Positions 17,556 to 26,673 of a DNA stretch of 64,000 bases are shown piece after piece. This DNA is from CAG-217 sp963638105 (lineage in GTDB: Bacteria > Bacillota > Clostridia > Oscillospirales > Acutalibacteraceae). The translations under genes and the position numbers were made by a program. Below the pieces are notes generated by a model. The model saw only the letters and a program-made list of their open reading frames with translations, was not told where the DNA came from and ran no database searches. How positions within the stretch are numbered: the stretch's first letter is position 1; every line of letters starts with the position of its first letter. Location: NCBI GenBank assembly GCA_963638105.1, contig CAVHPP010000006.1, forward strand, positions 1-64,000. The letters run 5' to 3'.

Positions 17556-19123
17556 CACTTTTGTGCCAGGACCTCTTTGGCCTGGGGGGTGTTGGGACCG
17601 ACGGTGACCAGGTCAATGTCCGGGTCAATGCCATAGAACATCTTGTATCGCTCCTCCCAAACAGAGCCGTCCTTGGGGGTGCTGCCTCGAACATAATCGC
17701 CGGTATAGGGCGGGTACATGGGTAGGTAAACCTTTTTCTCGCCCCGGTCGATCTGTGCCTGCACATAGGCTTCCCGCCCGGCTGAATAGTCCTTAACTTG
17801 CACAAAGACGGTGGCATAGAACACGCTCAGCGCAATCAGACAGGCGGCAAATACGGCGCCTGCGGTGCGCTTGGCCTTGGGCTTGTTGACGGTATCCCGG
17901 TAAATCAGGTCAAACAGCAGCGCTGCCAGCAGCATAAACATGGCATAGCAGGGGAGAAAGCAGCGAGCGGTCAGGGGGGTTACGATAAACAGCGGCGTGC
18001 AGAACACATACACGCTGGCCAGCGCAAAGAGCATCTGCCCCTTGCGGCGACGGCTTTGGATGCCCAAGAGAATGCACAGCAGCAGCGCAATGGAAAACAA
18101 CAGTGTAAAGGTAAAGCGCCACGCAGGGTCGATCGCGTCCCGGGCATAGTTGCTGCCTGCGATCTTGGCCCATACGGTAAGCACGCAGCTGTAAGCGGCG
18201 TAGGCGACCAATAGTCCTGCACTGACGGTGAGCCACACCCGTCGTCCCTTGGTGACGCCGCCCTTCTTAAACAGGCGGTGCAGCACAATGCAAAACAGCG
18301 CAGCCAGCAGCACATTCATTAGAGCGTTGCACTCGGTCAGGTAGTTGGAAATACGAATGATATTGCCGCCGATGGTGTCAAAATACCGCTGTACGGTGCC
18401 GCCTACCGCCATGGAGCGATAGGTGAATTGGTCTTTGCCGGAAGAAATAAAGCCATAGGCGCTGTTGGTAAACATAATTCCGGCACCGATGACAGCGCCG
18501 GCCAGGAAGCACCAGTGGGTGGCATAGGTCTTGTGGTGCTTGACCTTGGAAAAGATCAGCACCGCCACTGCCAGCGCCAGGTTGTATAGGGTCACATGCT
18601 CCATAAACAGCGCACCGCACCCGCCGATGAGCAGGGCACAGGGCGGCGACCATTTGCTTTGTACCGGCGCTGTGTCGCCCCACAGATCCCATACCAGCAG
18701 CAGATAGCACAGGGTGAGCAGCACCGGCGGCATATAGTTGGAAAAACCGCTGGCCCACACCACCGTTTGGCGGAACAGATCGGCGGGCATCACAGCTACA
18801 CCCAGTAGGCTCAGTGGGAACAATAAAAACAGCTTTTTGTTGGCCAAGCGGCTGACCAGCAACGGCAGCGCCAGAACCCCGGCGGTCATCAAAATGATTT
18901 TCACCGGCAGGGAGCGGGTGAGAACCATGACCAGCAGATTGCCTAGATACCGGCCGTTGTAACCTGTAAAGTGGCTTTGCAGTCGTTCCAGTCCTACCTG
19001 GCTGCCCCAGGCCCAATCGTCCTTAAAGTACGGCGCGCACCACAACATGGCAGCTACGGCCGCCACAGACAGCAGCACCGTCAGCAGGCGCAGGGACTTG
19101 CTCTTTTTTGTTTCTTCCATCAT
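17555..19123 (-). CDS. Polytopic membrane protein, DUF6056/GT-C-like
   Basis: The 522-residue protein has about 11-12 hydrophobic segments. After the first helix comes APYFKDDWAWGS with an Asp-Asp pair, then NGRYLGN; an acidic pair in the first outer loop is typical of GT-C glycosyltransferases and of DUF6056-type proteins. The C-terminal 80 residues form a soluble, probably outer-face tail. A role in transferring sugar to a cell-surface polymer is inference only. The gene is followed by the overlapping RAYT gene. Confidence 0.6.
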   Translation of the reverse strand: MMEETKKSKSLRLLTVLLSVAAVAAMLWCAPYFKDDWAWGSQVGLERLQSHFTGYNGRYLGNLLVMVLTRSLPVKIILMTAGVLALPLLVSRLANKKLFLLFPLSLLGVAVMPADLFRQTVVWASGFSNYMPPVLLTLCYLLLVWDLWGDTAPVQSKWSPPCALLIGGCGALFMEHVTLYNLALAVAVLIFSKVKHHKTYATHWCFLAGAVIGAGIMFTNSAYGFISSGKDQFTYRSMAVGGTVQRYFDTIGGNIIRISNYLTECNALMNVLLAALFCIVLHRLFKKGGVTKGRRVWLTVSAGLLVAYAAYSCVLTVWAKIAGSNYARDAIDPAWRFTFTLLFSIALLLCILLGIQSRRRKGQMLFALASVYVFCTPLFIVTPLTARCFLPCYAMFMLLAALLFDLIYRDTVNKPKAKRTAGAVFAACLIALSVFYATVFVQVKDYSAGREAYVQAQIDRGEKKVYLPMYPPYTGDYVRGSTPKDGSVWEERYKMFYGIDPDIDLVTVGPNTPQAKEVLAQK

Positions 19124-19292
19124 CGTTATTCTCCACTTGGCGATTCTCGCCGTTTTTTCTTTCTATAATAAGTATAACAAATATACAACGCCTAAGTAAA
19201 ATAGTCAATACTTTTTTATTTTTGCCGTAGGGTGGAAATGGAACGCCGGCTTGTGTATAATAGGTAGGGAGAACATACTGCGGAGGAAGATT

Positions 19293-20240
19293 ATGAGAAA
19301 ATTTTTGCGGCGCTTTTTTTGCGCCCTGCTGTCGCTGGTTCTGGTGGCAGCAGTGAGTACGGCTATTGCCGTGCCGGCGGTGATTCGCAGCCGAGGTGAT
19401 CTGTCGGATTATATGGTTAGCGAGGAGTTCCAGGAGAGCATCGGCAAGGCGAACGCCAAGCGTGCCAAGGATACATCCGCCCGCATTATGAGTGCCAATT
19501 TGCTGGTGCATTATGAGAGCTGGGGCGGCACGGACGCGCACAAGCGGGCCAAAATGTTTTTGCAAGTGCTGGACACCTACCGGCCGGATGTGGTGGCCGT
19601 GCAGGAGATGAGCGACCAGTGGTACTGCTGTTTGATGCAGAACCGGGGCAGTTATAAGCTGCTGTACCCGGTGCGTACCGGTGCGCTGGTACGCATGACC
19701 GGTTTGCTGTATGACAGCGATCGGGTAACCCTGCTGGAGCAAGGCGATGTGGCCTATGACCGGGGGGATGATGCGCGCTTGCGCCGCATTGTGTGGGGAC
19801 TGTTTCGGAACAATCAGTCCGGCGAAAAATATATTGTATCTTCCACCCACCTGGACCTGATCCGCAGCGGAGAGGAAAAGGCGGAGCGGGCGGTGATGGA
19901 AAGCCAGGCAGACCAGGCCGCGGCACTTGCCAAATCCCTGGCGGCACAGTATAAGTGTCCGGTGTTTGCCTGCGGCGACTTTAACGCCATGGACGGCGGC
20001 GGGTATGACCCGGTGTATGATGCGCCGGAGATTTACAGCCGCCTGTCAAAAAAGATGCAGGACACCAAAGCCTTGGCCGCCAAGACCAAAAGCGGCAACA
20101 ACAAAAAAGCCTCTGCCCCTACCTATGACCACATTTTTTTGACCGGCACCGCCAAGGTGCGATGCTACGGGATTCTCTCAGATGGGGCGATGGACGCCAT
20201 GTCCGACCACTATCCCATCTATGCTGATGTGAAAATCTAA
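19293..20240 (+). CDS. Secreted/membrane-anchored endonuclease-exonuclease-phosphatase family protein
   Basis: The 315-residue protein has an N-terminal signal anchor (RRFFCALLSLVLVAAVSTAIAV) and an EEP fold: MSANLLV with the Asn, VVAVQEM with the metal-binding Glu, HLDL, CGDFNAMD with Asp and Asn, and DHYPIYADV with the catalytic His at the end. Such enzymes hydrolyse phosphodiesters, in lipids or nucleic acids; which one here is unknown. The ATG at 19293 is chosen because GGAGGA ends five bases before it; a TATAAT lies at 19256-19261. Confidence 0.8.
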   Translation: MRKFLRRFFCALLSLVLVAAVSTAIAVPAVIRSRGDLSDYMVSEEFQESIGKANAKRAKDTSARIMSANLLVHYESWGGTDAHKRAKMFLQVLDTYRPDVVAVQEMSDQWYCCLMQNRGSYKLLYPVRTGALVRMTGLLYDSDRVTLLEQGDVAYDRGDDARLRRIVWGLFRNNQSGEKYIVSSTHLDLIRSGEEKAERAVMESQADQAAALAKSLAAQYKCPVFACGDFNAMDGGGYDPVYDAPEIYSRLSKKMQDTKALAAKTKSGNNKKASAPTYDHIFLTGTAKVRCYGILSDGAMDAMSDHYPIYADVKI

Positions 20241-20251
20241 AACAGAAACCG

Positions 20252-20293
20252 AAAAAAGCCCCGGCGAAACGCAAATTCCGTCGGGGCTTTTTT
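20252..20293. terminator. Bidirectional terminator
   Basis: Stem AAAAAGCCCCG / CGGGGCTTTTT around an 18-nt loop between two convergent genes. Confidence 0.75.
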
Positions 20294-21336
20294 TATTTTG
20301 TTTGGTAGTCTTTTTTGTTTTGGCGGGAGGTTTGCTTGCCGTTGCTCACATAGATTTCCGGATACCATTTGTTAAAGGGCGCATAAGGGTTCTTTTTCCC
20401 TTTCTCGTCAAAGTACGCCTGCGGGTACTGTGGCGTTTGCACATCCCGCACATTCCGCACTTCGCCGTCCTTAGCGGCCACCAACACAAATTTCCACCCC
20501 GGGTGCAGTGCACTGTCCGTGGCAATGGTCAGCAGGTGATCCGCCCGATTTAAGGTGCGGTTGCTGGTATAGATCATACGGTTGGTTAGTCGGGCGTAGA
20601 ATTGTTTGTAGCTGTCCGCCGTCATGTTTCCGGTCACATTATAGGGGAAGCAGTAGCCGTTGTCGTCCTTGGCCTTGGTGTTCACATACAGGGCGCCTAC
20701 CACCTGCCACTGCCCGGTCTCAAACAGAGAATTGTAGGTGAGGGTGGTGCCGCTGTTGTTGCAGGCGGCGGCACTGCCATAGGCGGCTTCCAGCCCAGTC
20801 AGCTGCTGTGGGCTGCCGTAGATTACGGTGTTAAACCCAAAGTGCAAAAAGTCGCTGTTGTTATCCAGGTACGGCTGGCTCTCATTTTTGGTCTTGGATA
20901 CGGCGATCTCGCCGCTGCTGCCGTAGGTCAGAAAACCGGCGATTTGCCGATCCTTGCCGTAGGCGTCGCAATATTGCTCCAGCATACCTGCCGGGTAGTG
21001 AATGCCGTACTTGGTCTCGTAGGGCTTTAAGTAGGCGTTTTGGCGACTGCTTTGTATGGCAGGAAGAGCAAAGGCCAGCGTCACAGCCACTACCAGGCAC
21101 ACCAAGGTGATCCACAGCCCTCGCTTTTGCTTTTTGCCCAGCGGGAGGCGAGAGGCTTTTTCCTTTTTTGGCGGCTTTGCTTCTTTGGAGGGCCTTTCTT
21201 TTTTTGACGGCGCTTTCCCTTCTTTTGCCGGAATAGGCGGCTCTGCCGGTGCCTCTGCTTGCCGCCGGGTGCGGCTTTGCTGAAAGTCGGCTAAAATGCG
21301 GTCAATTTCCTCGTTGGGGTCTTTGCGCGGCTCCAT
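20293..21336 (-). CDS. Class B sortase-like protein with catalytic residues replaced
   Basis: The 347-residue protein has a Lys/Pro-rich cytoplasmic N-terminus (1-72), one transmembrane helix (about 74-95) and an extracellular domain whose layout follows sortase B: NTVIYG at 169-174 where sortases have NTxIYGH, and ADHLLTIATDS at 266-275 followed by WKFVLVAAK where sortases have LxTLSTC then RFVVVA. The catalytic His is Ser175, the Cys is Asp274 and the Arg position is Lys282 or Trp281. It should therefore not transpeptidate. It shares a base with the thiI stop and ends a minus-strand operon. A scaffold or binding role is conjecture. Confidence 0.7.
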   Translation of the reverse strand: MEPRKDPNEEIDRILADFQQSRTRRQAEAPAEPPIPAKEGKAPSKKERPSKEAKPPKKEKASRLPLGKKQKRGLWITLVCLVVAVTLAFALPAIQSSRQNAYLKPYETKYGIHYPAGMLEQYCDAYGKDRQIAGFLTYGSSGEIAVSKTKNESQPYLDNNSDFLHFGFNTVIYGSPQQLTGLEAAYGSAAACNNSGTTLTYNSLFETGQWQVVGALYVNTKAKDDNGYCFPYNVTGNMTADSYKQFYARLTNRMIYTSNRTLNRADHLLTIATDSALHPGWKFVLVAAKDGEVRNVRDVQTPQYPQAYFDEKGKKNPYAPFNKWYPEIYVSNGKQTSRQNKKDYQTK

Positions 21337-22508
21337 TATTTGATCACAACTTTCTTTACGCCGGCCACGGCCCGGTCCATCATTTCGTCCAGATTCTCCA
21401 TATTTCCTTCGGCTTTCAGCACATCATCCAGCCGGGGCTTGGTCTTGGGGTGCTTGGGGGTAAAGACGGTGCAGCAGTCCTCGTAGGGCTCGATAGAAGT
21501 CTCAAAGGTGTCGATCTTGCGGGAGATGGCAATGATCTCGTCCTTGTCCATACCGATACAGGGACGGAACACCGGCATATCCGCCGCGCAGTCCGTGCAC
21601 GCCAGGGCGTACATGGTTTGGCTGGCTACCTGCCCTACGGACTCGCCGGTGATCAGGGCATGACAGTTTTGACTCTTTGCAATGCGGGCGCTGATCATCA
21701 TCATCACCCGGCGCATGATAATGGTAAAGTATTCCTCCGGGCACTTGTCCCGAATTTGTTCCTGGATTTCCGTAAACGGCACCACAAAGGTGGTGATCCA
21801 GCCGCTGTACCGGGCCACTTTCTTCAGCAGCTCCATCACTTTCATTTCTGCCAGTTCGCTGGTGTACGGGGGCGAGGCAAAGTGCACAGCCACCAATTCA
21901 ATTCCCCGCTTGGCCATCATATAAGAGGCCACCGGAGAGTCAATGCCGCCGCTGATGAGCACAGCCGCGCGGCCGCCGGTGCCGGTGGGCATACCCCCTG
22001 CGCCGTGCAGGTTGTTGCCCCGCACAAAGGCGTAGCGGTCCCTTACCTCTACGGTAACGGTAATGTCCGGGTTATGCACATCTACCTTGAGATGATGAAA
22101 GCGGCGCAGAATACGGCCGCCCATCTCTCGGCAGATCTCCGGCGATTTCATGGGGAATTTTTTGTCGCTGCGCTTGGCCTCTACCTTAAAGGTTTTGGCG
22201 TCCTCCAGCGGCTCCTTTAGGTATTCCAGCGCCGTGGCTGCAATGTCCTCTATCTCTTTTTCACACACGGCGGCCCGGGACAGGGCGGCAATGCCAAACA
22301 CTCGGGTCAGGGCGTCTACCGTGTCGTCCAGGTCCGTGTCCGGATCCTCCGGCTCCACCATAATGGTGCTTTGGCTCTTGGTAAACCGGAAGGTGCCCAA
22401 GGGCGCCAAGTGGCGACGCATATTCTTAATGAGCACATCTTCAAAGGAACTGCGGTTCAGTCCCTTTAGTGCCAACTCGCCGTTTTTAATCAGTACGATC
22501 TCTCGCAT
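21336..22508 (-). CDS. thiI: tRNA 4-thiouridine synthase ThiI (no rhodanese domain)
   Basis: The 390-residue protein carries an N-terminal THUMP domain and a PP-loop ATPase (LISGGIDSPVASYMM, about residue 183). It activates U8 of tRNA for thiolation and donates sulfur in thiamine synthesis. The end after the PP-loop domain, without a rhodanese domain, is usual in Firmicutes. It follows the cysteine desulfurase by three bases, the usual partner arrangement. Confidence 0.95.
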   Translation of the reverse strand: MREIVLIKNGELALKGLNRSSFEDVLIKNMRRHLAPLGTFRFTKSQSTIMVEPEDPDTDLDDTVDALTRVFGIAALSRAAVCEKEIEDIAATALEYLKEPLEDAKTFKVEAKRSDKKFPMKSPEICREMGGRILRRFHHLKVDVHNPDITVTVEVRDRYAFVRGNNLHGAGGMPTGTGGRAAVLISGGIDSPVASYMMAKRGIELVAVHFASPPYTSELAEMKVMELLKKVARYSGWITTFVVPFTEIQEQIRDKCPEEYFTIIMRRVMMMISARIAKSQNCHALITGESVGQVASQTMYALACTDCAADMPVFRPCIGMDKDEIIAISRKIDTFETSIEPYEDCCTVFTPKHPKTKPRLDDVLKAEGNMENLDEMMDRAVAGVKKVVIK

Positions 22509-22511
22509 AGG

Positions 22512-23645
22512 TTACTCCTTTGGGTGTTTTTTTACCAGGTCGCGCAGCGCGTCTACAAAGGCGTCTGCTTCTGCCTGCGTGCTTTGGCCACTAAAGCTCA
22601 GGCGAATGGATTTGTCGATTACCTGCTCCGGCAGACCCATGGCGGTGAGCACATGGGAACGCTTGCCCTTGGCGCAGGCGGAGCCGCTGCTGACGCAAAT
22701 GCCGTAGTTGGCGGACAGCTCCTGAATGATCGTCTGGCTGCGCATAAAGGTGGGCACGCAAATATTGAGGATATAGGGCGACGCCTGGTCGCCGCTGTTA
22801 AAGGTCAGACCGGGGATCTCCGCCAGCCGTTCCTTAGTATAAGCGTTCAGTTCTTTGACGGCGGCGTTCTGGGCACGCAGGTCCGGCAGTGCCGATACCG
22901 CAGCGCCAAACCCGGCGATCAGAGGCGCTGCCTCCGTACCCGGACGCAATTTTTTCTCCTGCTCGCCGCCAAAGGTGCGGGGCAGAATACGCACGCCCTT
23001 GCGTACATACAGAGCGCCTACCCCCTTGGGGCCGTGAATTTTGTGGGCGGTGACGGTCATCAGGTCCACCCCCAGCTTGTCCGGCCGCAGGGGCACCTTG
23101 CCAAAGGTCTGCACACAGTCGGTATGGATCAGCGCCGGTGCGCCGGCCTTTTGTACCGCCCGGCGAATGCACTCCACCGGCAGAATGCTGCCCACTTCGT
23201 TGTTGATGCGCATGACGGAGACCAGAATGGTGTCCGGGGTGATGGCGCTTTCAATCTGCTGTTTTGTAATATTGCCGCTTTTGTCCGGTTGCAGGCGAAT
23301 GACTTCAAAGCCCTCTGCCTCCAACTGGTCGGCGGTTTGTATAATACTCTCGTGTTCTATGGCGGTGGTCACAATGCGTTTGCCCCGCCGCCGATTGGCA
23401 TAGGCTGCACCGAACAGAGCCAGGTTGTTGGCCTCTGTGCCGCCGGAGGTGAAAGTCAGCGTGTCCCGCTCTACGCCCAGGGCGTCTGCCAGTGCCTCGC
23501 GGGCGGCGATGATCTCTTTCATGGCGTCAATCCCCGGACCGTGCAGGCTGGAGGGATTGGCAAAGTGGTCAGTGAGCATGGTGCCCACGGCCGCCACACA
23601 GGCCGGGCAGGGTCGGGTGGTGGCTGCGTTGTCTAAATAAATCAT
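22512..23645 (-). CDS. Cysteine desulfurase (NifS/IscS-like)
   Basis: The 377-residue class V aminotransferase begins MIYLDNAATTRPCPACVAAV. It has the PLP lysine in TVTAHKIHGPKGVG and the active-site cysteine loop SSGSACAKGKRSHV (about residue 323). It mobilises sulfur from cysteine as a persulfide. Being next to thiI, its likely job is tRNA thiolation, as for the NifZ-ThiI pair in Bacillus. It overlaps the HAD-Nudix gene by four bases. Confidence 0.93.
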   Translation of the reverse strand: MIYLDNAATTRPCPACVAAVGTMLTDHFANPSSLHGPGIDAMKEIIAAREALADALGVERDTLTFTSGGTEANNLALFGAAYANRRRGKRIVTTAIEHESIIQTADQLEAEGFEVIRLQPDKSGNITKQQIESAITPDTILVSVMRINNEVGSILPVECIRRAVQKAGAPALIHTDCVQTFGKVPLRPDKLGVDLMTVTAHKIHGPKGVGALYVRKGVRILPRTFGGEQEKKLRPGTEAAPLIAGFGAAVSALPDLRAQNAAVKELNAYTKERLAEIPGLTFNSGDQASPYILNICVPTFMRSQTIIQELSANYGICVSSGSACAKGKRSHVLTAMGLPEQVIDKSIRLSFSGQSTQAEADAFVDALRDLVKKHPKE

Positions 23646-24820
23646 GGATGGATTCGTTCCTTTAATTTCAGAATGGCGATGGCGGTTTTGGCGTCTTTGA
23701 TCTCACCGGTCATTACCCGGCGCACCGCTTCGTCCAGAGGCATACGCACCACATCCAGGTACTCGCCCTCATCTAAATGCTGCTGCCCAAAGTGCAGCCC
23801 GGCAGCGCCGTACAGGTGAATGATCTCGCCGCAGTAACCGGGGGAGGGATACACCTCTCCCAGGGGGAAGTAGCTGTCTGCCGTAGCGCCGCATTCCTCT
23901 TTGAACTCCCGTTTGCCTGCTTCAAAGGGATCCTCGCCCTTTTCCAGCTTGCCGGCGGGGATCTCCAGCAAAATCTCTTTGTAAGGATAGCGGAACTGGC
24001 GCACCAGCAGCAGTTCGTTGCTTTCCGTCAGTCCGGCTACGGCCACGCCGCCCGGGTGGTCGATAACCTCCCGCTTTTCCTCTGCGCCGTCCACCATAGT
24101 CACCGTGTCGCAGTGCAGGGTGAGAATGCGGCCGTTATAAATGCCGCCGTATTCCTCCGTTTGCTCAAAAAAGCCCAGTGCAATGGCTTCAATGTCCATG
24201 GGCTTCTCCGCTTGAAAATCGGCGCCGGCTTCAATAAATTCAAACTTGCTGCCGTAGCCCCAGTTTACGCCCACGGTCTTTATGCCGTTGGCCTTGCCGC
24301 CGTTGATGTCGTAGCTTTTGTCGCCTACCATCAGCGCCTTTTCCGGGGCGGTCCCCAGCTCTTGCAGGCAGCGGGCGATAATGCTGGTCTTGCTTTCGCA
24401 GTCGGTCTTAAAATCCACGCCGCACACTGCGTCAAAGAATTTGTCAATGGTAAAGTGTGCCAGCAGCTGGTCAATGTAGCGCTTGGGCTTGGAGGAGGCG
24501 ATGCCAATGCGTATGCCTGCCGCTTTTAAGTTCTCGAGCAAGGTCACAATACCCCGGTAAAGCATACTCTCATTGAGAATGGCGCCGTTGTAGCGCTCTC
24601 TGTATTTTTGTACCAGCGCTTGGGCCGTGGCCGCATCTGCGCCGAATTGCTCCTGAAAGGTCACCAGCAGCGGCGGCCCGATAAAGCAGCGCAAGGCGCC
24701 CGGCTCCCGGGGCACTTCAAAGCCATAGGCCTCCAGCGCGTAGGCGGCGCTGTTCATAATGCCCGGGCCGGTGTCACACAGGGTGCCGTCAAAGTCAAAG
24801 ATTACCGCAGAAAATCTCAT
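23642..24820 (-). CDS. HAD phosphatase fused to Nudix hydrolase
   Basis: A 392-residue two-domain protein. Residues 1-218 form a phosphoglycolate-phosphatase-like HAD domain (VIFDFDGTLCDT with both Asp; ASSKPK; MVGDKSYDI). Residues about 225-392 form an ADP-ribose pyrophosphatase-like Nudix domain with a complete Nudix box at 290-312 (G-x5-E-x7-REFKEECG). Both active sites look intact. The two proteins are normally separate, so this is a real fusion: there is no frame change and no internal start signal that I can see. It overlaps its neighbours by four bases on both sides. A combined role in cleaning up ADP-ribose and the phosphates it yields is inference. Confidence 0.85.
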   Translation of the reverse strand: MRFSAVIFDFDGTLCDTGPGIMNSAAYALEAYGFEVPREPGALRCFIGPPLLVTFQEQFGADAATAQALVQKYRERYNGAILNESMLYRGIVTLLENLKAAGIRIGIASSKPKRYIDQLLAHFTIDKFFDAVCGVDFKTDCESKTSIIARCLQELGTAPEKALMVGDKSYDINGGKANGIKTVGVNWGYGSKFEFIEAGADFQAEKPMDIEAIALGFFEQTEEYGGIYNGRILTLHCDTVTMVDGAEEKREVIDHPGGVAVAGLTESNELLLVRQFRYPYKEILLEIPAGKLEKGEDPFEAGKREFKEECGATADSYFPLGEVYPSPGYCGEIIHLYGAAGLHFGQQHLDEGEYLDVVRMPLDEAVRRVMTGEIKDAKTAIAILKLKERIHP

Positions 24821-25206
24821 TTTCCCTCGACCTTTCTTAAGAATTTTTCCGCCAGCACCACAAAGCGCTCTACGGTACCGCTGCCCACCAGCTCATTTTT
24901 GTCATTGTGGGCGGTTACATGGAAGGTGAGCTTGCGCCCGTCCACCTCTGTCAGCATAGCCTTGGCGGTGATTACCTCGCCGATGGCACTGGCCTTGATG
25001 TGGGTAATGTTCATGGCCGTGCCCACGGTGGTCTCATCGTCCTCCAGCAGGTCTGCCACCGCCTCACAGGTGGCCTTTTCCATCAGGGCCAGCATAAAGG
25101 GGGTGCCCAGTACCGGCAGCGAGCCGGACTCGGCGGCAATGGCGGTGTTGGTGGTGTTTACAAGGGTCAGGGCCTCGCCCTGCACTTTGCCCACAGCGGT
25201 TTTCAT
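24817..25206 (-). CDS. Hotdog-fold thioesterase, FlK-like
   Basis: The 129-residue single-domain protein has the hotdog fold pattern of fluoroacetyl-CoA thioesterase relatives: VLGTPFMLALMEKATCEAV, VGTAMNITHIKASAIGEVIT and FHVTAHNDKNELVGSGTVERFVV. It likely hydrolyses a small acyl-CoA. The second of two close ATGs is taken because GAGGAG then stands seven bases upstream. It is the first gene of the operon and overlaps the next by four bases. Confidence 0.82.
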   Translation of the reverse strand: MKTAVGKVQGEALTLVNTTNTAIAAESGSLPVLGTPFMLALMEKATCEAVADLLEDDETTVGTAMNITHIKASAIGEVITAKAMLTEVDGRKLTFHVTAHNDKNELVGSGTVERFVVLAEKFLRKVEGK

Positions 25207-25391
25207 ATACATGCTCCTCTCGGCGGATCGCCGTCTTTTGGTTTTTTAAGACTTCACCGTATTATAGCACACTTCTATTTCATATACAATTATAAAGCGC
25301 AATTCTTTGCCTCGGCGTGTCAAAAATTGCGTGTACAAACCGCCGCTTTTGTGGTAAAATAACCCAAAGCCTTGGAACAGGAGGTGCTCCG

Positions 25392-26183
25392 GTGAGACAA
25401 AAACGCCAAAAACAGCCCAAATCTGCCCGTCCCCGCATTTATTTGCTGGACGAGCTGCGGGGCTTTGCCATTCTCTGTATGGTGGTGCACCACGCCTTTT
25501 TGGATGTGGGCGATGTGTTGCAGCTGTCCTGGGGCTACCGGGTGTTTGACGCTCTGTGTACCGTGCAGCCGATCTTTTGGGGGCTGTTTATTCTGATATC
25601 CGGCATTTGCTCCCGCCTGTCCCGTAATCCGGTACGCCGTGGCGCAGTGGTGCTGGGCTGCGGTTTGGTGATTACCGGGGTTACCGTGTGGGTGCTGCCG
25701 CTGATGGGCATCACCGGTGCGGAGATCTACTTTGGTATTCTTTCCTGCCTGGGCTGCTGCATGATCCTCACCGGTTTGCTGCTGCCGGTGATGCAAAAGA
25801 TTTCGCCGCGTTTGGGCATGCTCCTTTGCGGGTTGCTGTTCTTTTTGACTTATGGGATCAGTGAGCCGGAGCATACCATGGTCTTTGGCTTGGTACGTTT
25901 GCCTGCGGTCCTGTTTCGTACCAACTGGCTGATGCCCTTGGGCTTTTTTAACAGCAGCTTCCGGTCCGCCGACTATTTTGCTTTGATCCCTTGGTTCTTT
26001 TTATTTCTGTTGGGGGCCTTTGCCGGAACCTATGTGCGGGACGACCGTCTGCCGGCGCCTTTTTACCGCCGCCACAGCCGGGTGCTGTGCTGGTTGGGGC
26101 GCAACAGCCTGTGGGTCTATATGGGTCATCAGGTGGTGCTCTATGCCGTCTTTTTCCTGATCGCCATTCTGATCTATACTTAA
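25392..26183 (+). CDS. Membrane acyltransferase-like protein (HGSNAT/DUF1624 catalytic domain)
   Basis: The 263-residue protein begins RIYLLDELRGFAILCMVVHHAF, the LDxxRGxAIxxMxxxH motif of the heparan-alpha-glucosaminide acetyltransferase-like family, and has about seven hydrophobic segments. It probably moves an acyl group onto a surface glycan. The start GTG at 25392 follows AGGAGGTG at 25379-25386; the in-frame upstream TTG has no such site. Paired hairpins follow. Confidence 0.75.
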   Translation: MRQKRQKQPKSARPRIYLLDELRGFAILCMVVHHAFLDVGDVLQLSWGYRVFDALCTVQPIFWGLFILISGICSRLSRNPVRRGAVVLGCGLVITGVTVWVLPLMGITGAEIYFGILSCLGCCMILTGLLLPVMQKISPRLGMLLCGLLFFLTYGISEPEHTMVFGLVRLPAVLFRTNWLMPLGFFNSSFRSADYFALIPWFFLFLLGAFAGTYVRDDRLPAPFYRRHSRVLCWLGRNSLWVYMGHQVVLYAVFFLIAILIYT

Positions 26184-26200
26184 AATCACACACAAAATAA

Positions 26201-26240
26201 AGCGCACCTCATAGGATGAACTGAGGTGCGCTGTTCTTTT
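26201..26240 (+). terminator. Terminator after the acyltransferase gene
   Basis: An 11-bp perfect stem AGCGCACCTCA / TGAGGTGCGCT, then GTTCTTTTT. Confidence 0.8.
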
Positions 26241-26244
26241 TGCG

Positions 26245-26269
26245 GCGCACCGTGTGCAGGTGCGCTTTT
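26245..26269 (+). terminator. Second hairpin with the same stem core
   Basis: GCGCACC and GGTGCGC (7-bp stem, 7-nt loop) followed by TTTT, five bases after the first terminator's T-run. It shares the 7-bp core with the first hairpin, so arms could exchange. Confidence 0.5.
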
Positions 26270-26343
26270 CAGGTGTTGGCGGCGGTAACGCCCTGGGCGT
26301 TCACAGACTTGCCGCTGCTGTATCGTCTGTGCAGATAGAGGGA

Positions 26344-26673
26344 TCAGAGTCCGTTGTTCTCTGCTTCCAGCCAGCAGTCATTGGCCTTGGCCACGGCAAT
26401 TTGGCAGTAGTGCAGCAGCCGGTTGGCTGCCGCCTTTGCTGTATGAATATGGTAGCTGACCGTAGCTTGAGACAGACCCAGCCCCCGGGCAATTTCCGTT
26501 TGGCTTTTGCCGTCTACATAAAAAGCACGCAGGCAGGTGCGCTGCCGTGGGCTCAGTTCCTGTTCCAGCACCATGGGCAACACGGCCAGAAGGGCACGGC
26601 GGGTGACGGTTTGGGTGTCCGGCTCCGTTTGGGACGGGGCGGCAAAGCAGCAGTTTTCGATCATATCTGTCAT
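26344..26673 (-). CDS. Small sigma-70 region 4-type HTH protein
   Basis: The 109-residue protein has a sigma region 4 helix-turn-helix at about residues 41-90: LSPRQRTCLRAFYVDGKSQT then IARGLGLSQATVSYHIHTAK. There is no region 2, so it is not a full sigma factor. It overlaps the upstream 70-residue gene by four bases. Such pairs occur in mobile elements and phage remnants, but no integrase or phage gene is seen here, so the role stays open. Confidence 0.7.
   Translation of the reverse strand: MTDMIENCCFAAPSQTEPDTQTVTRRALLAVLPMVLEQELSPRQRTCLRAFYVDGKSQTEIARGLGLSQATVSYHIHTAKAAANRLLHYCQIAVAKANDCWLEAENNGL

Noticed and set aside
22524..23636. A 370-residue plus-strand reading frame opposite the cysteine desulfurase
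   Set aside because: It is a shadow of a clear gene; no family motif, and codon use is that of the complementary strand of a GC-rich gene.
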